Shown in pieces: positions 42,857-51,511 of a DNA stretch of 55,243 nt; position 1 is the stretch's first letter, and each line of letters opens with the position of its first letter. Source of the DNA: Bacteroidales bacterium (GTDB lineage: Bacteria; Bacteroidota; Bacteroidia; Bacteroidales; UBA932); contig SUYO01000005.1 of assembly GCA_015060385.1 (NCBI GenBank), positions 1 to 55,243 on the forward strand. The letters are read 5' to 3'. The position numbers were made by a program, and so were the translations under genes. The notes below the pieces were generated by a model. The model had not been told where the DNA came from, did no database searches, and saw nothing but the letters and a program-made list of their open reading frames with translations.

Positions 42857-42887
42857 GATATAGATGTTTTATTGATTATTCCCGTCA

Positions 42888-42927
42888 AAGATCCTCACGT
42901 CGGGGCCAGGCCCCTCCTCTGGATGAC
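42888..42927. repeat. REP-like repeat in the galM leader
   Basis: AAGATCCTCACG at one end and CTGGATGAC at the other, with an internal GGGGCC/GGCCCC stem. Opposite orientation to the unit at 39943-39981. It falls between the promoter and the start codon of the cytosolic mutarotase. Confidence 0.6.
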
Positions 42928-42941
42928 AAAGCAAAAACACT

Positions 42942-42973
42942 CAAAGTTAAAATTATTCTTCGAAAGTGACAAA
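42942..42973 (-). promoter_or_regulatory. Promoter of the cytosolic mutarotase (TTTG-N20-TAACTTTG)
   Basis: Minus strand: -33 TTTG at 42973-42970 and -7 TAACTTTG at 42949-42942, spacing 20. Transcription would start near 42935. Confidence 0.7.
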
Positions 42974-43003
42974 AATAATATAGGACATATGCAGACAGAA
43001 TAC

Positions 43004-43043
43004 AACCACCCCGTCCGAAAGGACTCAGCCGTGGGGTGGTTGT
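43004..43043 (-). terminator. Terminator-like hairpin of the fimbrial operon
   Basis: CAACCACCCC pairs with GGGGTGGTTG around a 20-base loop, 35 bases past the stop of the last fimbrial gene. The following T tract is weak. Confidence 0.6.
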
Positions 43044-43077
43044 TGCTGAACGTAGTATTGATTTAGAACTTGGCTGC

Positions 43078-46000
43078 TTATAGAATTGTCTTCTTTTCGA
43101 GCACTACATCGCTTGCAGTGAGTGTGCTGTACAGGCTTGACAATGAGTTGAATTCCTTCTCGTAAATCGTGCCGTCAGTATCGGTATACTGGAATTTTAC
43201 CTTTGTAGTGTCCCATGAATACTCATATTCAGACCTCAGACGGAGTTCGAATGTACCTTCAGCATCCTCGACAGTAACAGTTCCGATTCTGTTGAACGAA
43301 GGATCCGCCTCGAACGGAACGAATGCACCTTCAGGTACAGGAATCTGGGTTCCGTCCTTGCTGAACTTTATCTTTCCCGTTATCGAAGAGTTCTGTACCC
43401 TGAACTTCTTCTGGTAGTATACGACTACATCTTCATCCGAACTTATGGTAATATCACCTGCGCTCACGATCTTTCTTGTCTTGAAAGGAATCACCTTGCG
43501 CTCGCCTGTCTGGTCTACAGTCGTCGGATTCCTGAAAAGATCCAGAACCGCGCCGTCTTCAGCAAGAGCTGTAGAAGAAGGGAAATATGTCCTTTCGGTC
43601 TCGCGGGAAGCATCTACCGTATAGATCACTCTGCCTGGAACGTCCGTATCCTTCCTGATCTTTGAAGAAAGTCCTGCAGCCGCAACTGCAGCCTCGTCGA
43701 GCTCAAGCATAGGAGCGTCGATGTACACATCGAATGATGTTCCGAAAGGATCGACGCTGAGCTGGTCTGCATCTGCAACACCAGTCATCACCGACTTGAA
43801 GCTGGTTATGTCGAACTCAACATTCACGCTCTGACCCGGATTGTAGGCGAGCAGAACGTCAGTCACATCTTCCACGTTCTCTCCTGTAACTACAGTTCCA
43901 TACACGGATGATCCTGTCTTTACCTGAGCTGCGAAATGGAAAGGATGGAAGGTCGAAAGCTCGAATACGGCAGACTTGTAACGTCCCGTACCGGTGCTTG
44001 TCGCAACCGAATAATCCACCACTACATTCTCACCCTTAGTTCCCGTTGTCACCGACGGCGATCCGAACGGATTAGAAGCTATGCGGACAATCTCGTCAGC
44101 CTTAGGCTTGTTGGTCTTCAGGTGGAGTGTAGCACCCATGTCGTCAGGAGCATTGGTATTTCTGTACAGTCCCATCACACGACCTGCCGTGCTCGACCAC
44201 TTTGAAGCATCGATCTTGTAGAAATCGAAGTAATATGTAGTTCCTGCAGGAAGGTCATGGTTGTGATCAAGATTCTCGGAATAGAGAAGAAACTCGTCCA
44301 CATTCTCGGAGCCGGCAGTAAAGTTTCTGTTTGGAGCCACATACTTCACATAGTATGTACCCAGCTGATCTGTAAATGTATCATCATAGTTTCCTGTTCC
44401 CGGATTATTCTTGAATACCTGTCCGAGGTGGGTCGGGAACTCGACTCTTGCATTTATCTTCTGAGGTACGAGGTAGTAGTAGATAACCTCGTCGGCAGGC
44501 ATCGCTCCCACATAAGACCTGAGGTTGTGGAGAAGTATCCTGTTGTCTGTCTCATCCTGGAAGGTGGCAGTCTTTGTAAGGGACTCGAAGTGCTTTCCTT
44601 CGATCGTTACGCTCACCTGATCTCCTGTCTCGTGTCCGTGGATGGTCTTGAGATACACTCTCTGAACACCAGGCTCAGTAACCTTGAGAACATACTTGTA
44701 TCCGATGCCGTTGTCAGCTCCATAGCCTTCTTCGCCCTTGAATATTACAGGGAGAACCATTCCTGAGGCATTCCTGACATCCATATCGTTTACCGTAACG
44801 AGAACATCCATCGGGAAGAATTCCTCAGGACAATCATCCGGAATATGGAACATCATCGTGACGTTCTGTCCTGAATTCGCTCCATATATGTTGGTAGTGA
44901 TCCATGCCGGAGTAAACTGCTGCCTCTTTACGGTAACTACCTTTATCTTTCTTGAAAGGCGTCCGAACTTGACCTGTAAGGTTCCTTCGCGCTTATCCTT
45001 GTCGCCCATGGCGTTAAGGTTTATTACTATCGTTCCCTCGCCCGTAGAGGCATCGAAAGTATGTCCAAAGGCATTCAGAGCCACATCGTTTCCGTCCAGC
45101 CATGAAACCTCAGGCGCAGAGATAGCACCTCCGCCAATACTTTCCAGAGTATACTTGAGGGTATATTCCCTGTCTGGAAGGGAAAACTCTTCTTCGCCCA
45201 CTACTACAGAAGTCTTATCTACCGTAAGACTGTAACTGCCGTCTGACACCTGCGCGATATCATCCGATACAGCTACCCACACATTATTCGTAGGGGGAGT
45301 CTCGAGAGCCTCTGCAAAGGTGCTTACTCCGTAATAAAGATCACCTGTGATGTTTACTGTATAATGATGGTTTCTGAGAATCGGGAGATATGCACCGTCC
45401 TTGTCGATGATGGAAATACGGTAATAAAGACTTTCTCCACCGGTACCCTGCTTTCCCTTCACGATGAAATCAACATGCTCAGCTTCCGAATTCGGAGACT
45501 CGAAGATGTATTCCTCCGCATTCGTAAGCACGTCCAGATAGTCTCCAAGCTTCGCGTTGTTATCCGGAACTGTGATGAAAGGATCCTGCATTGTAGGAGC
45601 CTCGAACTTTTCGGTAGAAGGATTGAACGGAGCCACGGTTCCGAATGCGTTTGAATTAACAAGAATCCATCCCTCCTGAACGAAGCTGATGCCGTCCTTT
45701 ACTTCAAGAGTGAACTTCGCCTGATTGCGGAGAAGCTTCACGGCCTTTTCTGCAGATGTGCTCTGACGAAGTTCCTCTACGGTCTTCCTCGCCCAGTAGA
45801 TCATACGACCCGCAGAAGCCTCAAGAGAAGCCATTACCTCTGCCTCTGTCATACCTCTGTATCTATCCTCTTCAAAGAAGGTAAGGTTCTGGTTTCCTAC
45901 AAGCTGAAGGGTTACAGCGTGCTCAGGTACGGTTGCAGAAACCTTTCCGCTGAGGGAAGCATTGCTTCCTGCAGCAGGAGCATCCTTCTGCAGAACCGCC

Positions 46001-46254
46001 TCTGAAGTTGTTATGAATATTCCATTGGCATCAAAGCAGAACACCTGCATGTTCTGGACTCCGCCGCCGTCAGGGTCGACAGCCTTGGTCCGGACGATCT
46101 CCATCACAGGAACATCCGTATAGAAGTCTACGATCACATATCCGTCCTGTACATCCGGAGCGTCAGGAAGCAGCAAGTCCTCGCTCTGGCATGAAAGAGC
46201 CACTGCCAAAGCCCCAGCAAGGGCCAAAATCTGATATATCATTCTATTTTTCAT
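43078..46254 (-). CDS. Large fimbrial accessory or tip lipoprotein
   Basis: 1058 residues with a lipobox (LSCQSED, Cys22). The N-terminal about 330 residues follow the fimbrial-subunit pattern (VRTKAVDPDGGGVQNMQVFCFDANG at 54-78 in part; a LVGNQNLTFFE strand), and the rest is a series of immunoglobulin-like beta domains. DUF4906-type architecture is likely. As the last and largest gene of the operon it is a candidate tip adhesin, like Mfa5 at the end of the mfa operon of Porphyromonas. No von Willebrand A domain is recognised. T56-K57-A58 is a possible maturation site. Confidence 0.7.
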   Translation of the reverse strand: MKNRMIYQILALAGALAVALSCQSEDLLLPDAPDVQDGYVIVDFYTDVPVMEIVRTKAVDPDGGGVQNMQVFCFDANGIFITTSEAVLQKDAPAAGSNASLSGKVSATVPEHAVTLQLVGNQNLTFFEEDRYRGMTEAEVMASLEASAGRMIYWARKTVEELRQSTSAEKAVKLLRNQAKFTLEVKDGISFVQEGWILVNSNAFGTVAPFNPSTEKFEAPTMQDPFITVPDNNAKLGDYLDVLTNAEEYIFESPNSEAEHVDFIVKGKQGTGGESLYYRISIIDKDGAYLPILRNHHYTVNITGDLYYGVSTFAEALETPPTNNVWVAVSDDIAQVSDGSYSLTVDKTSVVVGEEEFSLPDREYTLKYTLESIGGGAISAPEVSWLDGNDVALNAFGHTFDASTGEGTIVINLNAMGDKDKREGTLQVKFGRLSRKIKVVTVKRQQFTPAWITTNIYGANSGQNVTMMFHIPDDCPEEFFPMDVLVTVNDMDVRNASGMVLPVIFKGEEGYGADNGIGYKYVLKVTEPGVQRVYLKTIHGHETGDQVSVTIEGKHFESLTKTATFQDETDNRILLHNLRSYVGAMPADEVIYYYLVPQKINARVEFPTHLGQVFKNNPGTGNYDDTFTDQLGTYYVKYVAPNRNFTAGSENVDEFLLYSENLDHNHDLPAGTTYYFDFYKIDASKWSSTAGRVMGLYRNTNAPDDMGATLHLKTNKPKADEIVRIASNPFGSPSVTTGTKGENVVVDYSVATSTGTGRYKSAVFELSTFHPFHFAAQVKTGSSVYGTVVTGENVEDVTDVLLAYNPGQSVNVEFDITSFKSVMTGVADADQLSVDPFGTSFDVYIDAPMLELDEAAVAAAGLSSKIRKDTDVPGRVIYTVDASRETERTYFPSSTALAEDGAVLDLFRNPTTVDQTGERKVIPFKTRKIVSAGDITISSDEDVVVYYQKKFRVQNSSITGKIKFSKDGTQIPVPEGAFVPFEADPSFNRIGTVTVEDAEGTFELRLRSEYEYSWDTTKVKFQYTDTDGTIYEKEFNSLSSLYSTLTASDVVLEKKTIL

Positions 46255-46281
46255 AATACTACGTTTTCTTAGGACTTGTTT

Positions 46282-48948
46282 TTAATATGCATCTCGTACG
46301 CAACGTACAGCTGTGCTGCTAGAATCGTCATTCGAACCAGGATTCGCCACATAATTGTTTCCGTTTGCAGTATACGCGCACCAGTAACGTCTTCCTGCAA
46401 GTACTTCGCTCATAGCATCGCTTTCATACTGATGATTGATGATGATCTCAAGTTCTGCCTCTGTCGGAAGTCTCCAGTCATCATATTCCTTTCCGTCTTC
46501 CTTCACCTCAACATACTGCGAACAATGTGAAGCTGCCTGCTGAAGGGATCCCGGAGACTGTGTCGCACCAAGCTGGGATGCAATCATGAATGAAGGAGAA
46601 ACCAGTCTAGAATTATCTGCCGTACTCGCTGTATATCCGTTCGAATCCAGTTTCGGAATAGCAACCGTATAAAGGGATGATGTCGAAGTCACATGCACAT
46701 GATACATACGCGGATTAGTGAGAGAACCTGCCTCATATGAACCTCTGTTTGCATTGTTTGACCAGAAATAATAGTCTATGTCACCCTGGTCGGCATTATA
46801 ATACTTTGATCTGAACAGATATCCGCTGTTATTACTGTTGACCCTGGCATACTGCCATCTTCCATCTGACCAATAAGCCGCATTATATCTGTTGCTTCCC
46901 GCACTGTAATATGTAGTGCCTCCAAAATCACTTCTATACGAGTAGTGTCCGTGTTCGTTTGTTATATATAGTGTCGGATACTGGCTTACTGTAAATTCAG
47001 CGGTCTGACCAGTTGAATTTGTAACCTTGAACTTAAGGTAGCGGACAGCATTACTATGGGTATCCTCATTGTTGGACGAATTTATGTCAGCCACCTGCTC
47101 ATTATATACAGCCAGCTGCTGGACATATGCTTCATAAGCCGCTTCATATGCAGTCAGATTGCTGAGATAAGTCTGATATTCCGACGAGTTCATGTATTCT
47201 TCCATCTGGGACTCATAAGTAGCCTTATCCGTCAGATACTTATCGTACTTCACCTTGAGAGAGTCATAGTTTTCATAAGCCTCCAGGAGTTCTTCATATT
47301 CCGCCTGGGCGTTTTCAGCAGCGTCGCTCCACCATTCGCCATCTGTGAAAGTAACATTACCTTGAGAATTGCGGGTCCATGTCACTTCGACATAATAATT
47401 AGAATATTTCTCCGCAATCTGATCAAGTACTGCATCCGAATTCGGATCTGCAGGCTTTGTATCGCCAGGGTTTGCAACCTCCATCGGTTCAACCGGCATA
47501 CCGGAAGGTTTTTCCGGCTCTTTTTCCTCAAGCACCGGCTTGGTCAGCTGGGCTATGAGCGCTTCCTTCTGAGCCTCGGTCATTGCAACGAAAGGAGATG
47601 TGATAGTGATACCTCCGTTAAGTACATTTGCCTCAGCTACAGCCTTGATGTCATCATATACACCATACTGATGTCCCTGAAGATCTACCCTGCGATCAAG
47701 ATAGTCATAGTAATATGCCTCAAGAAGTTCTATTCCGTCAGTCGGAATGAAAGAAGATGAAGCGAACCTAAGGGTGGTTCCATCCATATTGACGTTGTAC
47801 ATGTCGACATGATCAGTGTTCAGCTGAAGGTAATTCGGCCTGTTTTCGCCGCCGACCTCAACATCTACCGATGTCCAGTCCTCGACAGAGTAGTAAAGGT
47901 CTTCGAGTACCTGAGGATTGGAGTCCGAAGTCGCTCCCGGAGCGTTCAGATCAATATTTACATAATAGTACTTGTTCCTTTCGAACATCTGGTCAGCTGT
48001 CATATGGATCTTGTACCAACTGTTCTTATGCTCGAACTCCTCTGGCTGACCCTTCTTGTATATCATCGGAAGGTTCATGATCACGCATGTCTCATGGTCG
48101 AGGAGACTGGCGTTTGTCCAGTGGTGAGGATATACATAAACCGTAAGGGTGACATTCTTTGAGGATGTCTCAGGATGCCATGAGAAATATGCGCTTGTTC
48201 CCTTCATCGTGGTCTTTCGCTTTGCCTCGATTGTGGAAGCGTCTTCTCCTGAAAGTACGAATGTCTCATATGGAAGATTGCGTACATAGTAGAGGCCTCC
48301 GTCAGATTCAGGATCGTCTGCATAATGGTGGAATTCTACATCCGCACCTGCATTTATGTTGATGAATACCTTCGCCGCAGCACGCCTGAGGACAGCATCA
48401 AGAACCGTATTGTCAGCCGGAACTCCGTTGAAAAGCTGCACAGGAGATGTCTTCGCAGTCCCCTGGGTAGCGATAGCGTCCATAAGGAAGTACTTCGGAG
48501 AATTGTCTGCCGTAAGACCTGTAAGGTGGATGTATGCATCTTCCTGCTTGAGGACCTGGAGGTCATTGAATGTACTGACCTTTGCAGCCATCTCATCCTC
48601 GGTGAAGGTAGAATTCGCAATCAGATATACATAGAACCTGTCATTCTCACCGAATGAGCTTCTCTTTGCATCAAGAGTGATGCTTGAAGCGTTGTTCACG
48701 CTGTATCTTCCGTAATATGCCTTTTCACCCTGAGTATAGCCCGAGCCTGACTGGTCAGCCTTGAAGATGAAGATATCGAGGTGGCTTACGAATGATTCTG
48801 CAGGAGAATCATCAGCCCTTGTCTCTCCGGACGAAAGGTCAAGAACAATGCTCTCGTTCATGTCCACCTCCAGAAGTTCCGTCTCCTGACAGGAGAAAGC
48901 AAGCATCAGGACTGCTGAGGTTATAAGAGTATGTATGAATCTTTTCAT
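46282..48948 (-). CDS. Fimbrial lipoprotein with helical insert and lectin-like C-terminus
   Basis: 888 residues, lipobox LAFSCQE (Cys20). The N-terminal half is a fimbrial-subunit-like beta protein with T43-R44-A45. A Pro/Glu-rich linker (about 475-515) leads to a Tyr- and Glu-rich helical stretch of about 80 residues (YEELLEAYENYDSLKVKYDK and onward) that should form a stalk. The C-terminal about 200 residues end in DDWRLPTEAELEIIINHQ and TAVRCVRDAY, the pattern of Fib_succ_major/DUF1566 C-type-lectin-like domains. A tip or ligand-binding role is inferred. Confidence 0.7.
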   Translation of the reverse strand: MKRFIHTLITSAVLMLAFSCQETELLEVDMNESIVLDLSSGETRADDSPAESFVSHLDIFIFKADQSGSGYTQGEKAYYGRYSVNNASSITLDAKRSSFGENDRFYVYLIANSTFTEDEMAAKVSTFNDLQVLKQEDAYIHLTGLTADNSPKYFLMDAIATQGTAKTSPVQLFNGVPADNTVLDAVLRRAAAKVFININAGADVEFHHYADDPESDGGLYYVRNLPYETFVLSGEDASTIEAKRKTTMKGTSAYFSWHPETSSKNVTLTVYVYPHHWTNASLLDHETCVIMNLPMIYKKGQPEEFEHKNSWYKIHMTADQMFERNKYYYVNIDLNAPGATSDSNPQVLEDLYYSVEDWTSVDVEVGGENRPNYLQLNTDHVDMYNVNMDGTTLRFASSSFIPTDGIELLEAYYYDYLDRRVDLQGHQYGVYDDIKAVAEANVLNGGITITSPFVAMTEAQKEALIAQLTKPVLEEKEPEKPSGMPVEPMEVANPGDTKPADPNSDAVLDQIAEKYSNYYVEVTWTRNSQGNVTFTDGEWWSDAAENAQAEYEELLEAYENYDSLKVKYDKYLTDKATYESQMEEYMNSSEYQTYLSNLTAYEAAYEAYVQQLAVYNEQVADINSSNNEDTHSNAVRYLKFKVTNSTGQTAEFTVSQYPTLYITNEHGHYSYRSDFGGTTYYSAGSNRYNAAYWSDGRWQYARVNSNNSGYLFRSKYYNADQGDIDYYFWSNNANRGSYEAGSLTNPRMYHVHVTSTSSLYTVAIPKLDSNGYTASTADNSRLVSPSFMIASQLGATQSPGSLQQAASHCSQYVEVKEDGKEYDDWRLPTEAELEIIINHQYESDAMSEVLAGRRYWCAYTANGNNYVANPGSNDDSSSTAVRCVRDAY

Positions 48949-48957
48949 TTCGTTCGG

Positions 48958-50469
48958 TTATTTTACTGTTATTATGATCTTGTTAGGGTCGTGTCTTTCC
49001 GGAGCTGTAGGCCAGTAAGGATTGCCCTGGCTTCCGTTTATCATCAGGTAGTCGTATACTCCGTCCATATAGCTCGGTGCATATGTGATCGCGAGTTCGA
49101 CTTCATCTCCTGCCGTAAGGGCCGATCCCACCTTCGGCTTCACTTCTATCCTGTACCAGTCGTCCGATGCCGATACCGGAAGTGTCGCAGGAGTGCTCTC
49201 GCCTTCCTTATATATCTTCATTTCACATTCCTCGGAACCGGAAAGAAGGACAGGAGTCCATTTGTCGCTTGCAGGATATGACATCTTGAAATATCCCGTA
49301 AAAGGTGTCAGCTCCGACATTTCTGCCTGTGTAGCAGGTTTGTCTTCCTCATTTGTCGCCACTCGCACAAATGTATGGGTCGGATAATCGAAGACCAGAT
49401 TGGTCACATCCGCATCATCCCACTCAGCCACCTGATAGTTTATGATGATCTGTCCGTCAGAATTTATAAGAATCAGCACCTTGTAGTGGGTATTTCTGAC
49501 GATGGCAGGGAGATACACATAACCGTTCTTGAGTTCTCCGCCTTCTCCCACAGCATACTGGACATGAAGGACAGCCTGCCTGTCAGATACCTTTACGGTC
49601 CAGTCTTCACCTCCGACCTCGGTTTCCCCGATATAATGGTCCCTGACGATCAGATCATAGCTTTCCGGAGTCTGAAGCGCTGTTTCATTTGTCTTTTCAA
49701 CTGTCTTCGTCAATATTATACTCTGAGAAATCATATCTGCTCCACGAGTCCTTTCCGGAACCGTTGCAAGCGTTGCTGCTGTCTGTGGAAGAAGATAATT
49801 ATGATTTCTTGTACCGTTCTTCTGGTAAGCAAGCCCTCTGACAGAGATCGGCTGCGAACTTCCGCCCTGAGCTATTGCAGCATATACCGAAAGCTTTGCC
49901 ATAGGACGGACAAGGGAGAACGTAACCTCCTTGGTAAGATAGAAATGTCCCTTATGGTTCTCCAATGTATTAGGAGTCTGGGTCACGCTTTCCACATTTA
50001 TATCTTCTGTCTGCTCGCAGTACATCGGGAATCCGTTTGAAGGAATCACATTGTGGAACTTCGCTGCCATGAGCTGCGCCTGAGTCATATCCTCTTCAAA
50101 TCTGAAGTCATCCATGAAGTCCATCGAAGCCTCGTTTGCTATGACATAGAACTTCACATTGTGAGTACCTGTCTCCGGAAGAGTGAGATCCATCACTATA
50201 GGATCGGTGGAAGCGTCCGGACGGTAGAAATGACCTGCCTGCAATCCGTCGGCACGGTACGCATAGATACGTACCGAATTGATTGCCGACTCTGCACCAG
50301 TCGGTGCAGCCTTGGTCATCTCACCCGTAGCTATCTTCACCTGCAGCATCACGCTCCGCAGATCCTTCGATGTATCGAACTTGTCAGTAATACATCCGGT
50401 AGCGAGGACAGTCAGAACAACTGCCAGAGCCGCCTTGAGAATTATGTTGATTGTCTTCTGCATAAACAT
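48958..50469 (-). CDS. Fimbrial accessory subunit lipoprotein
   Basis: 503 residues, lipobox LATGCIT (Cys26); Met3 is an alternative start. Body of two beta-sandwich domains typical of Mfa/Fim accessory subunits (INSVRIYAYRADG, VKFYVIANEA, VRPMAKLSVYA, LPAIVRNTHYKVLI). T52-K53-A54 after the first strand is a possible processing site. It follows the anchor gene after nine bases and precedes the next subunit after nine, implying one transcript. Confidence 0.75.
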   Translation of the reverse strand: MFMQKTINIILKAALAVVLTVLATGCITDKFDTSKDLRSVMLQVKIATGEMTKAAPTGAESAINSVRIYAYRADGLQAGHFYRPDASTDPIVMDLTLPETGTHNVKFYVIANEASMDFMDDFRFEEDMTQAQLMAAKFHNVIPSNGFPMYCEQTEDINVESVTQTPNTLENHKGHFYLTKEVTFSLVRPMAKLSVYAAIAQGGSSQPISVRGLAYQKNGTRNHNYLLPQTAATLATVPERTRGADMISQSIILTKTVEKTNETALQTPESYDLIVRDHYIGETEVGGEDWTVKVSDRQAVLHVQYAVGEGGELKNGYVYLPAIVRNTHYKVLILINSDGQIIINYQVAEWDDADVTNLVFDYPTHTFVRVATNEEDKPATQAEMSELTPFTGYFKMSYPASDKWTPVLLSGSEECEMKIYKEGESTPATLPVSASDDWYRIEVKPKVGSALTAGDEVELAITYAPSYMDGVYDYLMINGSQGNPYWPTAPERHDPNKIIITVK

Positions 50470-50478
50470 GATGTCAAT

Positions 50479-51384
50479 TTAAAATTCAGGTGTAACCATT
50501 TCAACATACCATGAAGGAAGTCCTACCTTGATGCTTGCGTTGATTCCCTCGCTTTCAACGAATTCAATCCTGAAAGGTATCACGCACTCCTGCTTCGTCA
50601 CATCTATGCCGTACTTCTCTATGTGCCTTGCAAAGTTCACTTCCATCAGGGAAGCACCGTCTGCATTGGCGATCTTAAGGTAAACATCCTCATGGTCTGT
50701 ATGTCTCATGATGTTGTTTGATGCGGTAACCGTGTTGTTTCCGTCAAACTCATAGTCCATCACGTAAGTTGTCTTCTGACCTCCGGCCACATTGTTGAAG
50801 TTCGTCTGAGGAGATACTCCCACAAGTTCTATGGAAATTCCTTCAGAGGCCTTGGTCATGCCAGGTGCGTTCACTACTTCTACTGCAATATCGTAGTGCG
50901 AACTGGCAAAGTAAGTTGTCTGGGTCTCCTCCAGCATCTTAGGCTCATACGGCCTGATGGTATAGTCTGTTGAAGACCAGTAGAGAGGGTCGTTTCCTGA
51001 CACTGTCTCTCCTGCAAAATGATTTCTGTCGCCGAAAACGACTCCATCAAGATTTCCTGCCGACAGATTCTCCACTTCTGTCTGATAAGCGTTACCCACG
51101 CACACTATCCTGTAGTTTCCTGCCTCAAGCGCCGGGAGGGTTGTAAGGCGTGCCTGTACATCCTCGTCAGAAAGCTGGCTGGAAGCTACACAGTTGTTCT
51201 GCTCATCAAAAACATACATGTGTACGCGGTCTATCTTCTCCGGGAAGACTTCAGTCTGATCGTCGCCCATGTAACTCAGGGCGAGGCGATATATGTTATA
51301 GCAGTTGCTATGATCCTCCTTCAGACAGGATGTGGAGAATAATCCCGCTGCAAGAAGTGATAAGGCAAGTGACTTGAGTTTCAT
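50479..51384 (-). CDS. FimB/Mfa2-type fimbrial anchor (DUF1812)
   Basis: 301 residues, lipobox STSCLKED (Cys20). The family anchors the fimbrial base in the outer membrane and limits length. Domain signs: [29 protein letters not shown] and a C-terminal beta domain. Unlike the other subunits it has no T-[K/R]-[A/G] site near the lipobox, as expected for a non-processed anchor. The last ten residues, [10 protein letters not shown], almost match those of the pilin upstream (WVVELVTPEF). Confidence 0.85.
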   Translation of the reverse strand: MKLKSLALSLLAAGLFSTSCLKEDHSNCYNIYRLALSYMGDDQTEVFPEKIDRVHMYVFDEQNNCVASSQLSDEDVQARLTTLPALEAGNYRIVCVGNAYQTEVENLSAGNLDGVVFGDRNHFAGETVSGNDPLYWSSTDYTIRPYEPKMLEETQTTYFASSHYDIAVEVVNAPGMTKASEGISIELVGVSPQTNFNNVAGGQKTTYVMDYEFDGNNTVTASNNIMRHTDHEDVYLKIANADGASLMEVNFARHIEKYGIDVTKQECVIPFRIEFVESEGINASIKVGLPSWYVEMVTPEF

Positions 51385-51416
51385 AAAGTGTATGTTTTTG
51401 ATTTTGTGTTCATTTT

Positions 51417-51472
51417 TATAAATATCGGAGGGGCCTTGGTCCTCAGGGCCTGAGGCCCCTCCATATATTTAT
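51417..51472 (-). promoter_or_regulatory. Strong hairpin between pilin and anchor genes
   Basis: GGAGGGGCC (51427-51435) pairs with GGCCCCTCC (51454-51462), extended by A/T arms; CCTCAGggcCTGAGG is an alternative inner stem. Without a clean T tract it suits a partial terminator or RNA-stabilising element that would make pilin mRNA more abundant than the downstream genes. Confidence 0.65.
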
Positions 51473-51511
51473 TGATGTTGTTTGAAAGTTTTTCAGTGTT
51501 ACTGAAGTATC

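Noticed and set aside
41948..43066. 372-codon + strand frame opposite the cytosolic mutarotase
   Set aside because: Antisense shadow; low-complexity Ser/Val translation and it runs across the repeat and the promoter.
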